Assembly (NCBI GenBank): GCA_963790085.1
Contig: CAWBNH010000008.1
Coordinates: forward strand, 186,001-250,000
Origin: CAXMST01 sp963790085
GTDB lineage: Bacteria; Actinomycetota; Thermoleophilia; Solirubrobacterales; 70-9
Length of the DNA: 64,000 bases
Reading direction: 5' to 3'
Shown here one piece after another: positions 8,449 through 17,564 of the stretch (the first letter of the stretch is position 1; every line of letters begins with the position of its first letter). Position numbers and translations under genes: made by a program. Below the pieces are notes generated by a model. That model searched no databases. It was not told the DNA's origin and was given only the letters and a program-made list of their open reading frames with translations.

Positions 8449-9180
8449 CTAGGCGCCCCGGGCGACGGCGGCGGCCGAACCCTCGATCAGCGACTGGAGC
8501 TCGATCAGGCTGCGGATCGCCGGCACGCCGGGGGCGCTGTGCGGAGGGTGGCCGTCACGATTCAGCCAGATGCCGAGCATCCCGGCATCGCGGGCGCCGC
8601 CCGCATCGGTCCGGGGGCGATCGCCGACGTAGGCGATCCGCTCGACCGGCAACGACAGCAGCCGGGCGGCGATCCGGAAGATCTCCGGATCGGGCTTTGC
8701 GACGCCCACGGCCGAGGAGGCGACGAAGACCGGCAGGCGGTGGCCGAGCCCCAGCGCTGCCAGCTTGCGCCGCTGCTGCGCGGCATCGGCGTTCGTGATC
8801 GCGCCGAGACGGAGCCCGGCTCGTTCGAGCGCGGCGATCGCCGGCTCGACATCGTCGAACAGCGACCAGTGCCGCCGATAGCCCTCGAGGAACGCGGCGA
8901 ACCAGGCGTCGAGCTCGGCCGCCGGTCGCAGCGGCGAGCCGAGCCAGCGCAGCACCCCGTCTGCGCGCCGGCGCCGCTGCTCGGCGAGGTCGATCTCACC
9001 CCGCAGGTAGCAGCCGTAGTGGTGCTCCTCCAGCCGCCTCCACTCGAGCGTGGCGGCGTGCCGCTCGGCGACCCCGATCCCGGGTCGCTCACGCTCGAGC
9101 GCCGCATGCAGAGACGCCAGGCTGGCGCGCTCGTGATCGAGCAGCGTCCCATCGATGTCGAACAGCACCGCTTCGATCAT
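8449..9180 (-). CDS. HAD family hydrolase
   Basis: 243 residues. The nucleophile motif FDIDGTLLDHE is at residues 8-18, with ITNAD as motif II and VAKPDPEIFR followed by YVGDRPRTDAGGARDAG as motifs III and IV. A helical cap lies between motifs I and II. The pattern fits the YjjG/phosphoglycolate-phosphatase-like group of small-molecule phosphatases. The substrate cannot be read from sequence. It stands alone between recX and rny. Confidence 0.88.
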   Translation of the reverse strand: MIEAVLFDIDGTLLDHERASLASLHAALERERPGIGVAERHAATLEWRRLEEHHYGCYLRGEIDLAEQRRRRADGVLRWLGSPLRPAAELDAWFAAFLEGYRRHWSLFDDVEPAIAALERAGLRLGAITNADAAQQRRKLAALGLGHRLPVFVASSAVGVAKPDPEIFRIAARLLSLPVERIAYVGDRPRTDAGGARDAGMLGIWLNRDGHPPHSAPGVPAIRSLIELQSLIEGSAAAVARGA

Positions 9181-9224
9181 CGGCCGGAGCCTAGTGCGCG
9201 GGACGGGCGGGCCGGAGACGATGA

Positions 9225-9695
9225 TCAGGCGGCGGCCCGCTCAGCGCTCCGTATCGCGTCATAGGCGACCTCGTACTCGTAGCCGCGGCGTGTGAGGAAG
9301 CCCAGAGCTCGCTCACGGTCGCGGTCGTCGGCCACGGCCGTCCGGCGATCGATCAGCAGCTTGGCGGCGCGCTCGACCTGGTCGCTGCGATCCTCGGCGC
9401 AGGCACGCTCGATCAGCTCCGGATCGATGCCGCGCTCCCTGAGAGCGGCCGCGACCCGCTCGGACCCCCAGCCGGAGATCTCGCGCTTGTCCTCGGCAAA
9501 CGCCCGAGCGAAGCGCTCGTCGTCGAGGGCTCCGGCCTCGATCAGGCGGTTGACGGCATCCTCGACCGCCGTCCGTTGATGCCCGCGCTCGGCCAGCCAG
9601 GCGACAACTTCGGCGACCGAGCGCTCGCGCCGCTGGATCGTCGCCAGCGCCAGCGTGAACGCGTCGCCCTCGGTCCGGCCGGCCGCGGCGCTCAT
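9225..9695 (-). CDS. recX: RecA regulatory protein RecX
   Basis: 156 residues from ATG 9695; a TTG at 9704 is an alternative. It has three-helix repeats typical of RecX: RSVAEVVAWLAERG, DDERFARAFAEDK and RRGYEYEVAYDAI. RecX binds RecA filaments and limits strand exchange. It follows recA on the same strand by about 40 bases, the usual arrangement. Confidence 0.93.
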   Translation of the reverse strand: MSAAAGRTEGDAFTLALATIQRRERSVAEVVAWLAERGHQRTAVEDAVNRLIEAGALDDERFARAFAEDKREISGWGSERVAAALRERGIDPELIERACAEDRSDQVERAAKLLIDRRTAVADDRDRERALGFLTRRGYEYEVAYDAIRSAERAAA

Positions 9696-9736
9696 GCGCT
9701 GCAAGGACTCAACCCCGGTCTCTCGGTCGAGTCCCG

Positions 9737-10873
9737 CTATGCGGCGGCCTTGCCCTCGTCTCCATCGGAGGCGGCCTCGGTGGCCCCGCCGACCTCGGCA
9801 TCGTCCCGACCGGTGAACGGCACCGGCTTCGGGCCCTTGACCCGCTCGACCCCCAGGGCTGCGTAGATCTTGTCCTCGATCTCGTCGGCGATCTCGAGGT
9901 TCTCGGCGAGGAACGCCTTGCAGTTGTGCTTGCCCTGGCCGAGGCGAGTATCGCCGTAGGAGAAGAACGAGCCGGACTTGGTGACGATGTCGTGCTCGAC
10001 CCCGAGGTCGAGCAGGCAGCTCTCGTTCGAGATACCGACGCCGTACTCGACGTCGAACTCCGCCTGGCGGAAGGGTGCCGCGACCTTGTTCTTGACCACC
10101 TTGACCCGCACCCTGTTACCGACCGCCTCGGTCCCCTCCTTGAGGGTCTCGATGCGGCGCAGGTCGAGGCGCTGGGAAGCGTAGAACTTCATCGCCCGGC
10201 CGCCCGGCTGGGTCTCCGGACTGCCGAAGCTGACCCCGATCTTCTCCCGAATCTGGTTGGTGAAAAGGCAGGCGGTCTGCGCGCGGTTCAGGTTCCCGGC
10301 GAGCTTGCGCAGCGCCTGCGACATGAGGCGCGCCTGCAGGCCGACCTGGGTCTCCCCCATCTGGCCCTCGAGCTCGACCCTGGGGGTGAGCGCCGCGACG
10401 GAGTCGACCGCGACCACGTCGACCGCTCCCGAGCGGACGAGCACATCGACGATCTCGAGCGCCTGCTCGCCGTAGTCGGGCTGGGAGACGAGCAGCTCGT
10501 CGGTGTCGACGCCGATCCGGCGCGCGTAGACCGGATCCATCGAGTGCTCGGCATCGACGAAGGCGCAGACCCCGCCGCGGGCCTGGGCCTGGGCGATGAT
10601 GTGGTAGATCAGCGTCGTCTTTCCGGAGGACTCGGGACCGAAGATCTCGACGATCCGGCCGCGGGGCACGCCGCCGACACCGAGCGCAAGATCGAGCGAG
10701 AGCGCCCCGGTCGGGATCGCCTCGACGTTGACCGCGGCATCGCTGCCGAGCTTCATCACCGAGCCGGCGCCGAACTCGCGCTCGATCTGGGTGACCGCCG
10801 CCTTCAGTGCGGCGTCCTTGGCCTTCGCATCCTTCGAGCCGGCCTCGATCGGGGTGGGCTTGCTTGCTGCCAT
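9737..10873 (-). CDS. recA: recombinase RecA
   Basis: 378 residues from ATG 10873 (a GTG at 10885 is possible). It has Walker A GPESSGKTT, the VDSVAAL Walker B region, NQIREKIGV, and the GGRAMKFYAS signature. RecA forms the ATP-dependent filament on single-stranded DNA for recombination and triggers LexA cleavage. Some usually fixed residues differ: DAEHSMD where DAEHALD is usual, and MGETQVGLQ for MGDSHMGLQ. The tail is acidic. The start lies 9 bases after the thpR stop, with AGAGGTG as a ribosome binding site. No LexA box was recognised nearby. Confidence 0.97.
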   Translation of the reverse strand: MAASKPTPIEAGSKDAKAKDAALKAAVTQIEREFGAGSVMKLGSDAAVNVEAIPTGALSLDLALGVGGVPRGRIVEIFGPESSGKTTLIYHIIAQAQARGGVCAFVDAEHSMDPVYARRIGVDTDELLVSQPDYGEQALEIVDVLVRSGAVDVVAVDSVAALTPRVELEGQMGETQVGLQARLMSQALRKLAGNLNRAQTACLFTNQIREKIGVSFGSPETQPGGRAMKFYASQRLDLRRIETLKEGTEAVGNRVRVKVVKNKVAAPFRQAEFDVEYGVGISNESCLLDLGVEHDIVTKSGSFFSYGDTRLGQGKHNCKAFLAENLEIADEIEDKIYAALGVERVKGPKPVPFTGRDDAEVGGATEAASDGDEGKAAA

Positions 10874-10881
10874 CTCTTCAA

Positions 10882-11526
10882 TCACCTCTTCTGTCGTCCG
10901 CCTGGTTGCGGCAACTCGTTGGCGGCCAACCGGGAGTACGAGGCCCCCTCAGGCCGGAGATCTGAACGGTAGAGAGCGACCCGGACGAAACCGAACGCAT
11001 GTCCGCCCTCGACCGCGATCGGCTCGACGCGCGGGATCGCCGTCCGCGGCCCGCGAGGGCGCTGCCGGCTCCCGACGCGGAACGCGGTCAGGTGCGGCCA
11101 GAACCGGCGCTCCTCGGGCCGGTGCAGGCCGAGCTCGGTCAGGCGCCGCGAAAGCTCGGTCTCCAGACGCACCGCACCGGGGCTCTCCACTCCGAACGCC
11201 AGCAGCCGAGGGTGGCGGCGCGGAACCGGGATCGGCTCCGGGAGCAGCGTCGCCTCGACCGGCCCGGCGCTGAGCCCCGCGAGGGCCTCGGCCACCGCGT
11301 CGATCGCGGTAAGCGGGCGGTCGCCGAGGAAGACCAACGTTACGTGCAGGGACTCGGGAGCAACAGCCCTCAGGCGGCCCTCGCCACCCACCGTACCCTC
11401 CGCGCGGACCGCCTGGGCCTCCTGCCAGGAGCCGATCGCGCCGAGGATCCGCTGCGGCGGATCGAGGGCCACGAACAGCCTCGCACGCCGGGCATCGACG
11501 GCCTCATTGGACGCGGCATCGCTCAT
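10882..11526 (-). CDS. thpR: RNA 2',3'-cyclic phosphodiesterase
   Basis: 214 residues of the 2H phosphoesterase fold. The two HxTx motifs are HVTL in LHVTLVFLG and HLTA in FWPHLTAFRVG. These enzymes open 2',3'-cyclic phosphates on RNA ends and were first named 2'-5' RNA ligases. The gene precedes recA by 9 bases, an order seen in many Gram-positive genomes (cinA-thpR-recA). A TTGACA lies at 11570-11575 on the minus strand, but no -10 element pairs well with it. Confidence 0.92.
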   Translation of the reverse strand: MSDAASNEAVDARRARLFVALDPPQRILGAIGSWQEAQAVRAEGTVGGEGRLRAVAPESLHVTLVFLGDRPLTAIDAVAEALAGLSAGPVEATLLPEPIPVPRRHPRLLAFGVESPGAVRLETELSRRLTELGLHRPEERRFWPHLTAFRVGSRQRPRGPRTAIPRVEPIAVEGGHAFGFVRVALYRSDLRPEGASYSRLAANELPQPGGRQKR

Positions 11527-11649
11527 CGCCCGAACCTAGTCGCACCAGCGGCGCGAATGCCTACCGGCGTGTCAAGAACGGGAGGCGGACGAGAGCCCGA
11601 TTGCGCGACGAACGACTCTCGGGGGCCGGATCAGCGGACACGCCGGCCG

Positions 11650-12783
11650 CTAGCTGCAGTCGGCGCCGGGGGCCGACAGCCCGGCGGCGAAGCCGAGCAG
11701 GTCCGCCGCGAGCAGATCCGGCTCCTCGAACGCTCCGAAGTGGCCTCCGCGCGGCATCGGGGTCCAACGGCGCAGGTCTCCCAGTAGCCGCTCGACCCAC
11801 TCGCGGGGAGGGCGGGCGATGTCGGCTGGGAAGTCGGCGACCGCGACCGGTGGGATGATCCGCTCTCCCGGCCTTAGGCGCCAGCGGTCGGCGGCCGAGG
11901 CGGCGTAGAGCCGCAGGGCGCTCGCTGCGCTTCCCGTCGCCCAGTAGAAGGTCAGGAAGTCGCATAGGTCCCGGTTCGTGAAGCGGCGCTCGAGCTCCCC
12001 TCCGCAGTCGGTCAGCAGGCGGTAGCGGGGCACGAGCCAGGCCGCCAGCGCCGCCGGAGAGTCATCGAGGCCGACGCCGAGCGTGTCGGGCGCCTGGCCC
12101 TGGATCAGCATGTGCACCCCCGCGGGCCCCTGGCGCAGGCGTCGAGCGCCGCGCGCGAACTCGGCCTCGGCCGCGCTCAGCTCGCGTTCGCCAAGGTCGG
12201 GCGGCAGCGGCAGGACGCCGGGGGTGCTGCAGTGGTAGCCGGCAACCCGATCAGGATGGGAGAAGGCCAGCCGGGCGCCGATGAACGCGCCCCAGTCGCC
12301 CCCCTGCACGACGTAGCGCCGGTACCCCAGCGTCGCCATCAGCTCTGCGAGGAGCTCGGCCACGACGATCGCAGAGGGCGGCACCTCCGGGGTCAAGGAG
12401 AAGCCGTACCCGGGCAGGGTCGGCACGACGACGTCATGGCCCGCCGCGCTCAATGGGGCGATCAGATCGCGGAACTCGAGCGGTGCGCCGGGCCAGCCGT
12501 GGAGCAGGAGAACGGGGAGGCCGCCTCCGTCGGAGCGGACGTGGTGCAGGTGGACCCCGCGCCACCGATACGAGGGCCAGGCTCCGAGCCGCTCGAGCAG
12601 CCCGTCCGGGTCGTACTCCTCGGCCCACCAAGCGCAGAGCCTGGTCAGGTACTCGACGTCCACCCCCCACTCCCAGCCGCCGGGGGCGGGCCGCGGCCAG
12701 CGCGTCGCCCGCAGGCGGGCTCGCAGCTGATCCAGCACCCCGGCCCCGAACCTCGGTTCGAACGGCTCGGGGGCACCGCTCAC
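11650..12783 (-). CDS. epoxide hydrolase (EHN-type alpha/beta hydrolase)
   Basis: 377 residues. The N-terminal EHN-like region (about 5-95) includes WEWGVDVEYLTRL. The alpha/beta hydrolase core has HGWPG as oxyanion hole, GGDWGAFIG with the Asp nucleophile, and PRGGHFGAFEEPD with the catalytic His. It resembles the juvenile-hormone/microsomal epoxide hydrolase group. The GTG start at 12783 overlaps the cinA stop (GTGA), so translation is probably coupled. It is an unusual insertion between cinA and the thpR-recA-recX group. Confidence 0.9.
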   Translation of the reverse strand: MSGAPEPFEPRFGAGVLDQLRARLRATRWPRPAPGGWEWGVDVEYLTRLCAWWAEEYDPDGLLERLGAWPSYRWRGVHLHHVRSDGGGLPVLLLHGWPGAPLEFRDLIAPLSAAGHDVVVPTLPGYGFSLTPEVPPSAIVVAELLAELMATLGYRRYVVQGGDWGAFIGARLAFSHPDRVAGYHCSTPGVLPLPPDLGERELSAAEAEFARGARRLRQGPAGVHMLIQGQAPDTLGVGLDDSPAALAAWLVPRYRLLTDCGGELERRFTNRDLCDFLTFYWATGSAASALRLYAASAADRWRLRPGERIIPPVAVADFPADIARPPREWVERLLGDLRRWTPMPRGGHFGAFEEPDLLAADLLGFAAGLSAPGADCS

Positions 12784-14072
12784 AGCGGCAGCTCCTCCCC
12801 GCGCAGGAGCCTGCGCAGCATGTGCAGGGCGACGCTGACCGAGCGGTCGCGCACGTCGCCGCGGCCACCGGGCAGTTTCGGGTCGCGGGCGAGCACCCGG
12901 CCGTCGGCGGTCTTCACGCAGATGCAGACGTAGCCGACCGGCTTCTCCTCGGTGCCGCCGTCAGGCCCGGCGACCCCGGTCACGCCGACCGCCGTATCGG
13001 CCTCGAATCGCTCCAGCGCCCCATCCGCCATCGCCAGTGCGACCTCCGGCGACACTGCTCCCCGCGACTCGATCAGCCCCCGATCGACGCCGAGCAGTTG
13101 CTCCTTTGCCTGGTTCGAGTAGGCGACGACGCCGCCCGCGAAGTAGGCGGAGGACCCGGGACGATCGGTGATCCTCGCGGCAAGCAGCCCCGCCGTACAC
13201 GACTCCGCCACCGCGAGACGCCGGCCCGACAGCGCCGCGGCGACGAGGTCGTCGATCGACTCGCCGCGCTCGGTGTAGATGAAGCGCTCGTGCCGGGCGC
13301 GCAAGCCGCTGAACAGGCCCTGGAGCAGCCCGTGGTCGTCGGCCAGGTAGCGAACGTCGATCTCGAGCTCGGCGCCGCGGCGCAGGCAGGTAGTGATCTC
13401 GAGCCGCTCGATCGGCAGCTCGGCGCCGATCTCCCGCAGGCTCTTGGCGAGGGTCGACTCGGGCACGCCGAACATCTTCATCGACGCCGTCTCGAGCGCC
13501 GGGGCGCGGTCGATCCGCGCCGCAACCTCCGCCGTGGCGATCGCCCGGTCCCACATTCCCTGCAGCTCCCGCGGCGGTCCTGGGAGCACGATCACGACCG
13601 TATCGCCGGCCGGAACGACCAGACCCGGAGCCGTGCCGACCGGATCGAGAGCGGTCGCACCCTCGGGCACCATCGCCTGCTTCTCCGTTCCCGCCCTGAC
13701 CCCCTCGGGGTCGAACCTCATCCGCCGCGCGAACTCCTCGATGATCGCCGTGATCTTCGCCGCCATCGCCTCGTCGAGACGCAGCGGGCGCCCCGCGAAC
13801 CGGGCGACCGTCTCCGCGGTCAGGTCATCGGCGGTCGGGCCGAGGCCCCCGGTCGTCACGATCAGATCCATTCCCTGGTCCGAGAGGAACCTGAGCGCCG
13901 CCTCGAGATCCTCCTGGCGATCTCCGACGACGGTGATCTGCGCGACCTCTACGCCCAGCTCGCCGAGGCGCTCGGAGACCCAGGGGCCGTTGCGGTCGCT
14001 GGTCCTGCCGGTCAGGACCTCCGTCCCGGTGACGACAATGCCGGCCCGCACCGAGGTCCCGGGCGCGCTCAT
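12780..14072 (-). CDS. cinA: CinA family nicotinamide-nucleotide amidohydrolase / competence-damage protein
   Basis: 430 residues. The N-terminal MoCF-like domain starts with GIVVTGTEVLTGR and has TTGGLGPTADD. The C-terminal CinA domain has AVAESCTAGLLAARITDRPG and VGVTGVAGPDGG. The C-terminal domain of the family deamidates NMN; the N-terminal domain has ADP-ribose pyrophosphatase activity in some members. The ATG at 14072 overlaps the upstream stop (ATGA). Confidence 0.95.
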   Translation of the reverse strand: MSAPGTSVRAGIVVTGTEVLTGRTSDRNGPWVSERLGELGVEVAQITVVGDRQEDLEAALRFLSDQGMDLIVTTGGLGPTADDLTAETVARFAGRPLRLDEAMAAKITAIIEEFARRMRFDPEGVRAGTEKQAMVPEGATALDPVGTAPGLVVPAGDTVVIVLPGPPRELQGMWDRAIATAEVAARIDRAPALETASMKMFGVPESTLAKSLREIGAELPIERLEITTCLRRGAELEIDVRYLADDHGLLQGLFSGLRARHERFIYTERGESIDDLVAAALSGRRLAVAESCTAGLLAARITDRPGSSAYFAGGVVAYSNQAKEQLLGVDRGLIESRGAVSPEVALAMADGALERFEADTAVGVTGVAGPDGGTEEKPVGYVCICVKTADGRVLARDPKLPGGRGDVRDRSVSVALHMLRRLLRGEELPL

Positions 14073-14866
14073 GGGCAACCGGGGCCGCGGTACTCGATGT
14101 CGCGAATCCCCTTCGAGTCCGCTTCGAAGCTTGCATCCTCGGTCACCTCGAGCCGCTTCTCGTTCTCACCGACGACCAGCTTGACGCTGCCGGGGCCGAG
14201 CGTCAGCCGGTAGCGCTTCTCGCCGCTGAACTCCTCCTTGGTACCCGGCTGCAGCAGCAGGTTGTCGATCAGCGCCCTGTCGCCGCCGGCCACCAGGCAC
14301 ACCTCGACCGCGGTCAGCGCCCGCAGTGAGAGGTCCTCGGGCTTCAGCCCGCCTCCCTGCTTCTCCTTGGATTGCTTCTCGAGCCGCTTCTCCGCCTTGC
14401 TCGCCCGCCCCGCGCCGGCGTTCTGCGGGCCACCCCTGCCGTTCCCCTCACCGCCGTCGTCGGAGCCGCTGAGGAGTCCCAGCAGGACCAGCAGCACGAC
14501 GATCCCGACGAGCGCGGCGATGATCACCACCGTCCGGGGGAAGCGCCGTGCTCCGGAGGGCTGCCGCCCGCTCAGCGGCGACTCCGACGGCGGTGAGCCC
14601 GCCGCGGCCTCCGCGTCGCCGTAGCGACGCCGGTACTCGTCGACCAACATCTCCCCGTCGAGGCCGAGCATCTGCCCGTAGGTGCGCAGGAAGCCGCGCA
14701 CATAGGCCGGCGCCGGCAGCGTCTCCCAGTCCTCGTTCTCGAGCGCACGGATGTACTTGGCCCGGATCTTGGTCCGCTCCTCGACCTCGCGAACCTCCAT
14801 GCCGTAGCGGCGGCGCGCGTCGCGGAGCGCCGCCCCGATCTCAATGCGACCGTCTTCGCGGCTCAT
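14069..14866 (-). CDS. RodZ-like helix-turn-helix membrane protein
   Basis: 265 residues. The N-terminal HTH_25/Cro-type domain (about 8-80) contains REVEERTKIRAKYIRALE and YVRGFLRTY. A single transmembrane segment lies near 112-134, then a charged linker and a C-terminal DUF4115-like domain. This is the RodZ layout, which links the cytoskeleton to cell-wall synthesis in rods; other members only anchor the membrane. It sits between ftsK and cinA, a frequent actinobacterial order. Confidence 0.85.
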   Translation of the reverse strand: MSREDGRIEIGAALRDARRRYGMEVREVEERTKIRAKYIRALENEDWETLPAPAYVRGFLRTYGQMLGLDGEMLVDEYRRRYGDAEAAAGSPPSESPLSGRQPSGARRFPRTVVIIAALVGIVVLLVLLGLLSGSDDGGEGNGRGGPQNAGAGRASKAEKRLEKQSKEKQGGGLKPEDLSLRALTAVEVCLVAGGDRALIDNLLLQPGTKEEFSGEKRYRLTLGPGSVKLVVGENEKRLEVTEDASFEADSKGIRDIEYRGPGCP

Positions 14867-14906
14867 CGACGCTCAGTATTGCGGGGGCGGCCGCGCGGCG
14901 GCGCCC

Positions 14907-17441
14907 TCAGTGCGAGACCGGTTCGGGCTCGACCTCACCGGTTGGCGGCCCGTCGCCGTCGTCGGCGTGGCTCCCACCGGCGAGGATTCGCGGGACGTCG
15001 GCGTGTGTGATCAGCACCTGCCGGGGCTTCGAGCCCTCGTAGCCGCTGATCACCCCACGGCGCTCGAGCATGTCGATCAGCCGGCCGGCGCGCGTGTAGC
15101 CGACACGCAGCCGTCGCTGGATCATCGAGACCGAGGCCGTGTCCGTCTCGACGCAGATCCGGACCGCATCCTCGAGCAGATCGTCCTCGTCCGGGCTGAA
15201 CTCGCCGCCGTTGGGATCGGGGTCGGGCTCCGGCGGCGCCTCGAGCAGATCGACGTCGAAGTTCGGCTCGCCCTGGCGGCTCCAGCACGAGACGACCCTG
15301 GCGATCTCCTCCTCGGTGATGAACGCGCCCTGCACGCGCTGTAGCTTCGAGGAGCCAACCGGCCTGAACAGCATGTCTCCCTGGCCGAGCAGCGACTCCG
15401 CGCCGCCCTGGTCGAGGATCACCCTGGAGTCGATCTGGGAGGCGACCGCGAAGGCGATCCGAGCGGGGATGTTGACCTTGATCGTGCCGGTGATGATGTC
15501 CGTCGAGGGCCGCTGGGTCGCGAGAATCAGATGGATGCCGACCGCCCGCGACTTCTGCGCGAGGCGGATGATCGCGTCCTCGACCTCCGCCGGAGCGACC
15601 ATCATCAGATCCGCCAGCTCGTCGATCACGCAGAGAATGTGCGGCAGGGCGGCCTCGCCCTTGGCCGCCCGTGCCTTGTTCAGCTCGTCGAGGTTGCGCG
15701 CCCGGGCAGCACCCATCACCGAGTAGCGGGATTCCATCTCGCCGATCAGGTTCTCGAGCACGTTCGCCGCGACTCGCGGTGAGGTCACCACCGGGGTCAG
15801 CAGGTGCGGAATCGAGTCGTAGTGGTTGAGCTCGACCTGCTTGGGATCGACCAACACCAGGCGCAGCTCGTTCGGGGAGCTGTGCAGGAGCATCGAGCTG
15901 AGGATCGTGTTGACGCATCCCGACTTGCCCGAGCCGGTCGTGCCGGCGATCAGGATGTGCGGCATCTTCGCGAGGTCGGTCCAGATCGCCTGCCCCGAGA
16001 TGTCCTTGCCGAGCCAGCAGGCGAGCGGGCTGGAGTCCTTCGGCCGGCCCTGATAGATGTCGCCGAGCCGAACCAGCTTGCGCTTGCTGTTCGGGACCTC
16101 GACGCCGACCGCCCGCTTACCCGGAATCGGCGCCAGGATCCGGATGTCGGTCGAGGCGAGGGCGTAGGCGAGGTCGTCCTTGAGCTGGGCGATCTTGCCG
16201 ACCTTGGTCCCGGGGGCGAGCTGCAGCTCGAAGCGACTGACGTGCGGCCCGGTCACGGTGCCGACGAGCTGCGCCTCGATCCCGAAGTGCCCGAGCGCCT
16301 CGAGCAGCGCCCGCGCGGTGACCTCCATGTCCCGCTTGTCCGGGCCGTGGTCCTTGCCGCCACGGCGCAGGACCTTGGTCGGCGGCAACTTGTAGTCGAT
16401 CTCATCCGACTCGGTGATTCCGCCCGGGGTGCGCCTGGCGCCCATCGGCGTCCGCGCGATCTCGATCGCGCCCTCCGCCGCCGGCTCCTCCGGCACGACC
16501 GCGGCTGCTTCAGGATCTCCGGCCACCTCGACCGCCTCGATCGGCGTCCCGCTCTCGGCTTCGCCGTAGTCCGCCTCGGCTCGCTCAGCCTCGGGGACCG
16601 CCGCGGCCGCGACCCCGTCGATCCCGAGCTCGTCCTCCTCGAGATCGATCGTCTCGCCCGGCTCCTCGAAGATCGTCTCCACGTGGACCTGCTCGGTGCC
16701 GGTCGGGTAGCTGAGCTCCGAACCCGCCGACCGACCGCCCCGGACCTGCCTGGCGGTCCGCGCGAGCTCGCCCGTCGCCTGCCGCGCCGTCCGCCCGGCG
16801 GCGACTCCCGAGCGCAGCAGGCCGGCGATCGGCCGACCGCTGAGCAGCAGCAGGCCGCTGAGCACCATCAAGACCGCGATGATGTGGGCGCCGACCGCCT
16901 GAAACAGCGTCGCCGCCGCCCAGTACAGGACCTCGCCGACGGCGCCGCCGTGCTCGGTGAAGTAGTCGGGGTCGAAGTACTCGTTGTCACGGACGGGGAG
17001 ATCGGGTCCGAGCCCAGCGGTTTCGGCCGCGAAGCCGAGCAGGAGCCCGGCGACGAGCAGCACGGCGCCCGCGTTGAGCGCACCCGGATAGCGGACGAAG
17101 GGCCGCATCACCAACGCGGCGCCGATTCCGGCGAGCAGCATCGGCAGCGCGTACGCCGCCGCTCCCGCGAGCCAGGTCAACGCCGCCTCGAGCCCCTCCC
17201 CGACCTTGCCCCCGTCCCAGCCTCCGTAGAGGACGAACCCGAGGTAGAGCGCGGCGGCGAGGCAGCCGAGGCCGATCAGGTCCAGGTGCCGCTGCTCGAT
17301 CTCCCGCGGCGCGCTGCGGGGCGATCGCTTCGTCGGGGTCGCCCGCGGCTTTCTCGCAGGCTTGCGCGCGCCGGAGCGCCCCCCACGCCTGGAGCCTGCT
17401 CCGCCGCGCTTGCCTGAACGCAGGGACGGGATCAATGACAT
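14907..17441 (-). CDS. ftsK: DNA translocase FtsK/SpoIIIE
   Basis: 844 residues. A basic N-terminus is followed by four transmembrane segments in about the first 230 residues, an acidic linker, the alpha domain, and a RecA-like motor with Walker A AGTTGSGKSG and LCVIDELADLMM. The C-terminal gamma domain (SVSMIQRRLRVGYTRAGRL) is the winged helix that reads the translocation-polarity sequences. The protein pumps chromosomal DNA through the closing septum. It is divergent from the response regulator gene. Confidence 0.96.
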   Translation of the reverse strand: MSLIPSLRSGKRGGAGSRRGGRSGARKPARKPRATPTKRSPRSAPREIEQRHLDLIGLGCLAAALYLGFVLYGGWDGGKVGEGLEAALTWLAGAAAYALPMLLAGIGAALVMRPFVRYPGALNAGAVLLVAGLLLGFAAETAGLGPDLPVRDNEYFDPDYFTEHGGAVGEVLYWAAATLFQAVGAHIIAVLMVLSGLLLLSGRPIAGLLRSGVAAGRTARQATGELARTARQVRGGRSAGSELSYPTGTEQVHVETIFEEPGETIDLEEDELGIDGVAAAAVPEAERAEADYGEAESGTPIEAVEVAGDPEAAAVVPEEPAAEGAIEIARTPMGARRTPGGITESDEIDYKLPPTKVLRRGGKDHGPDKRDMEVTARALLEALGHFGIEAQLVGTVTGPHVSRFELQLAPGTKVGKIAQLKDDLAYALASTDIRILAPIPGKRAVGVEVPNSKRKLVRLGDIYQGRPKDSSPLACWLGKDISGQAIWTDLAKMPHILIAGTTGSGKSGCVNTILSSMLLHSSPNELRLVLVDPKQVELNHYDSIPHLLTPVVTSPRVAANVLENLIGEMESRYSVMGAARARNLDELNKARAAKGEAALPHILCVIDELADLMMVAPAEVEDAIIRLAQKSRAVGIHLILATQRPSTDIITGTIKVNIPARIAFAVASQIDSRVILDQGGAESLLGQGDMLFRPVGSSKLQRVQGAFITEEEIARVVSCWSRQGEPNFDVDLLEAPPEPDPDPNGGEFSPDEDDLLEDAVRICVETDTASVSMIQRRLRVGYTRAGRLIDMLERRGVISGYEGSKPRQVLITHADVPRILAGGSHADDGDGPPTGEVEPEPVSH

Positions 17442-17510
17442 CTCTGGGCACCCCTTCGACGCCGGGCCGCTGTCCCCTGCGCAAGCGCACGGTCGGGCCT
17501 CTACAGGCCT

Positions 17511-17539
17511 TAGACAGCGTGAAGGTTGATCTTTAAGAT
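17511..17539 (+). promoter_or_regulatory. predicted promoter of the two-component operon
   Basis: TAGACA at 17511-17516 (5 of 6 to TTGACA), a 17-base spacer, and TAAGAT at 17534-17539 (4 of 6). Transcription would start about 20 bases ahead of the response regulator ATG. Read by eye only. Confidence 0.5.
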
Positions 17540-17541
17540 CA
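17527..17541. promoter_or_regulatory. perfect inverted repeat over the -10 element
   Basis: TGATCTT, one T, then AAGATCA: a perfect 7+7 palindrome with a one-base centre. It covers the predicted -10 of the response regulator promoter in the ftsK/regulator intergenic region. It is a likely operator, perhaps for autoregulation. Confidence 0.5.
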
Positions 17542-17564
17542 GTCCGGTGAACGAAGCTGACTCA

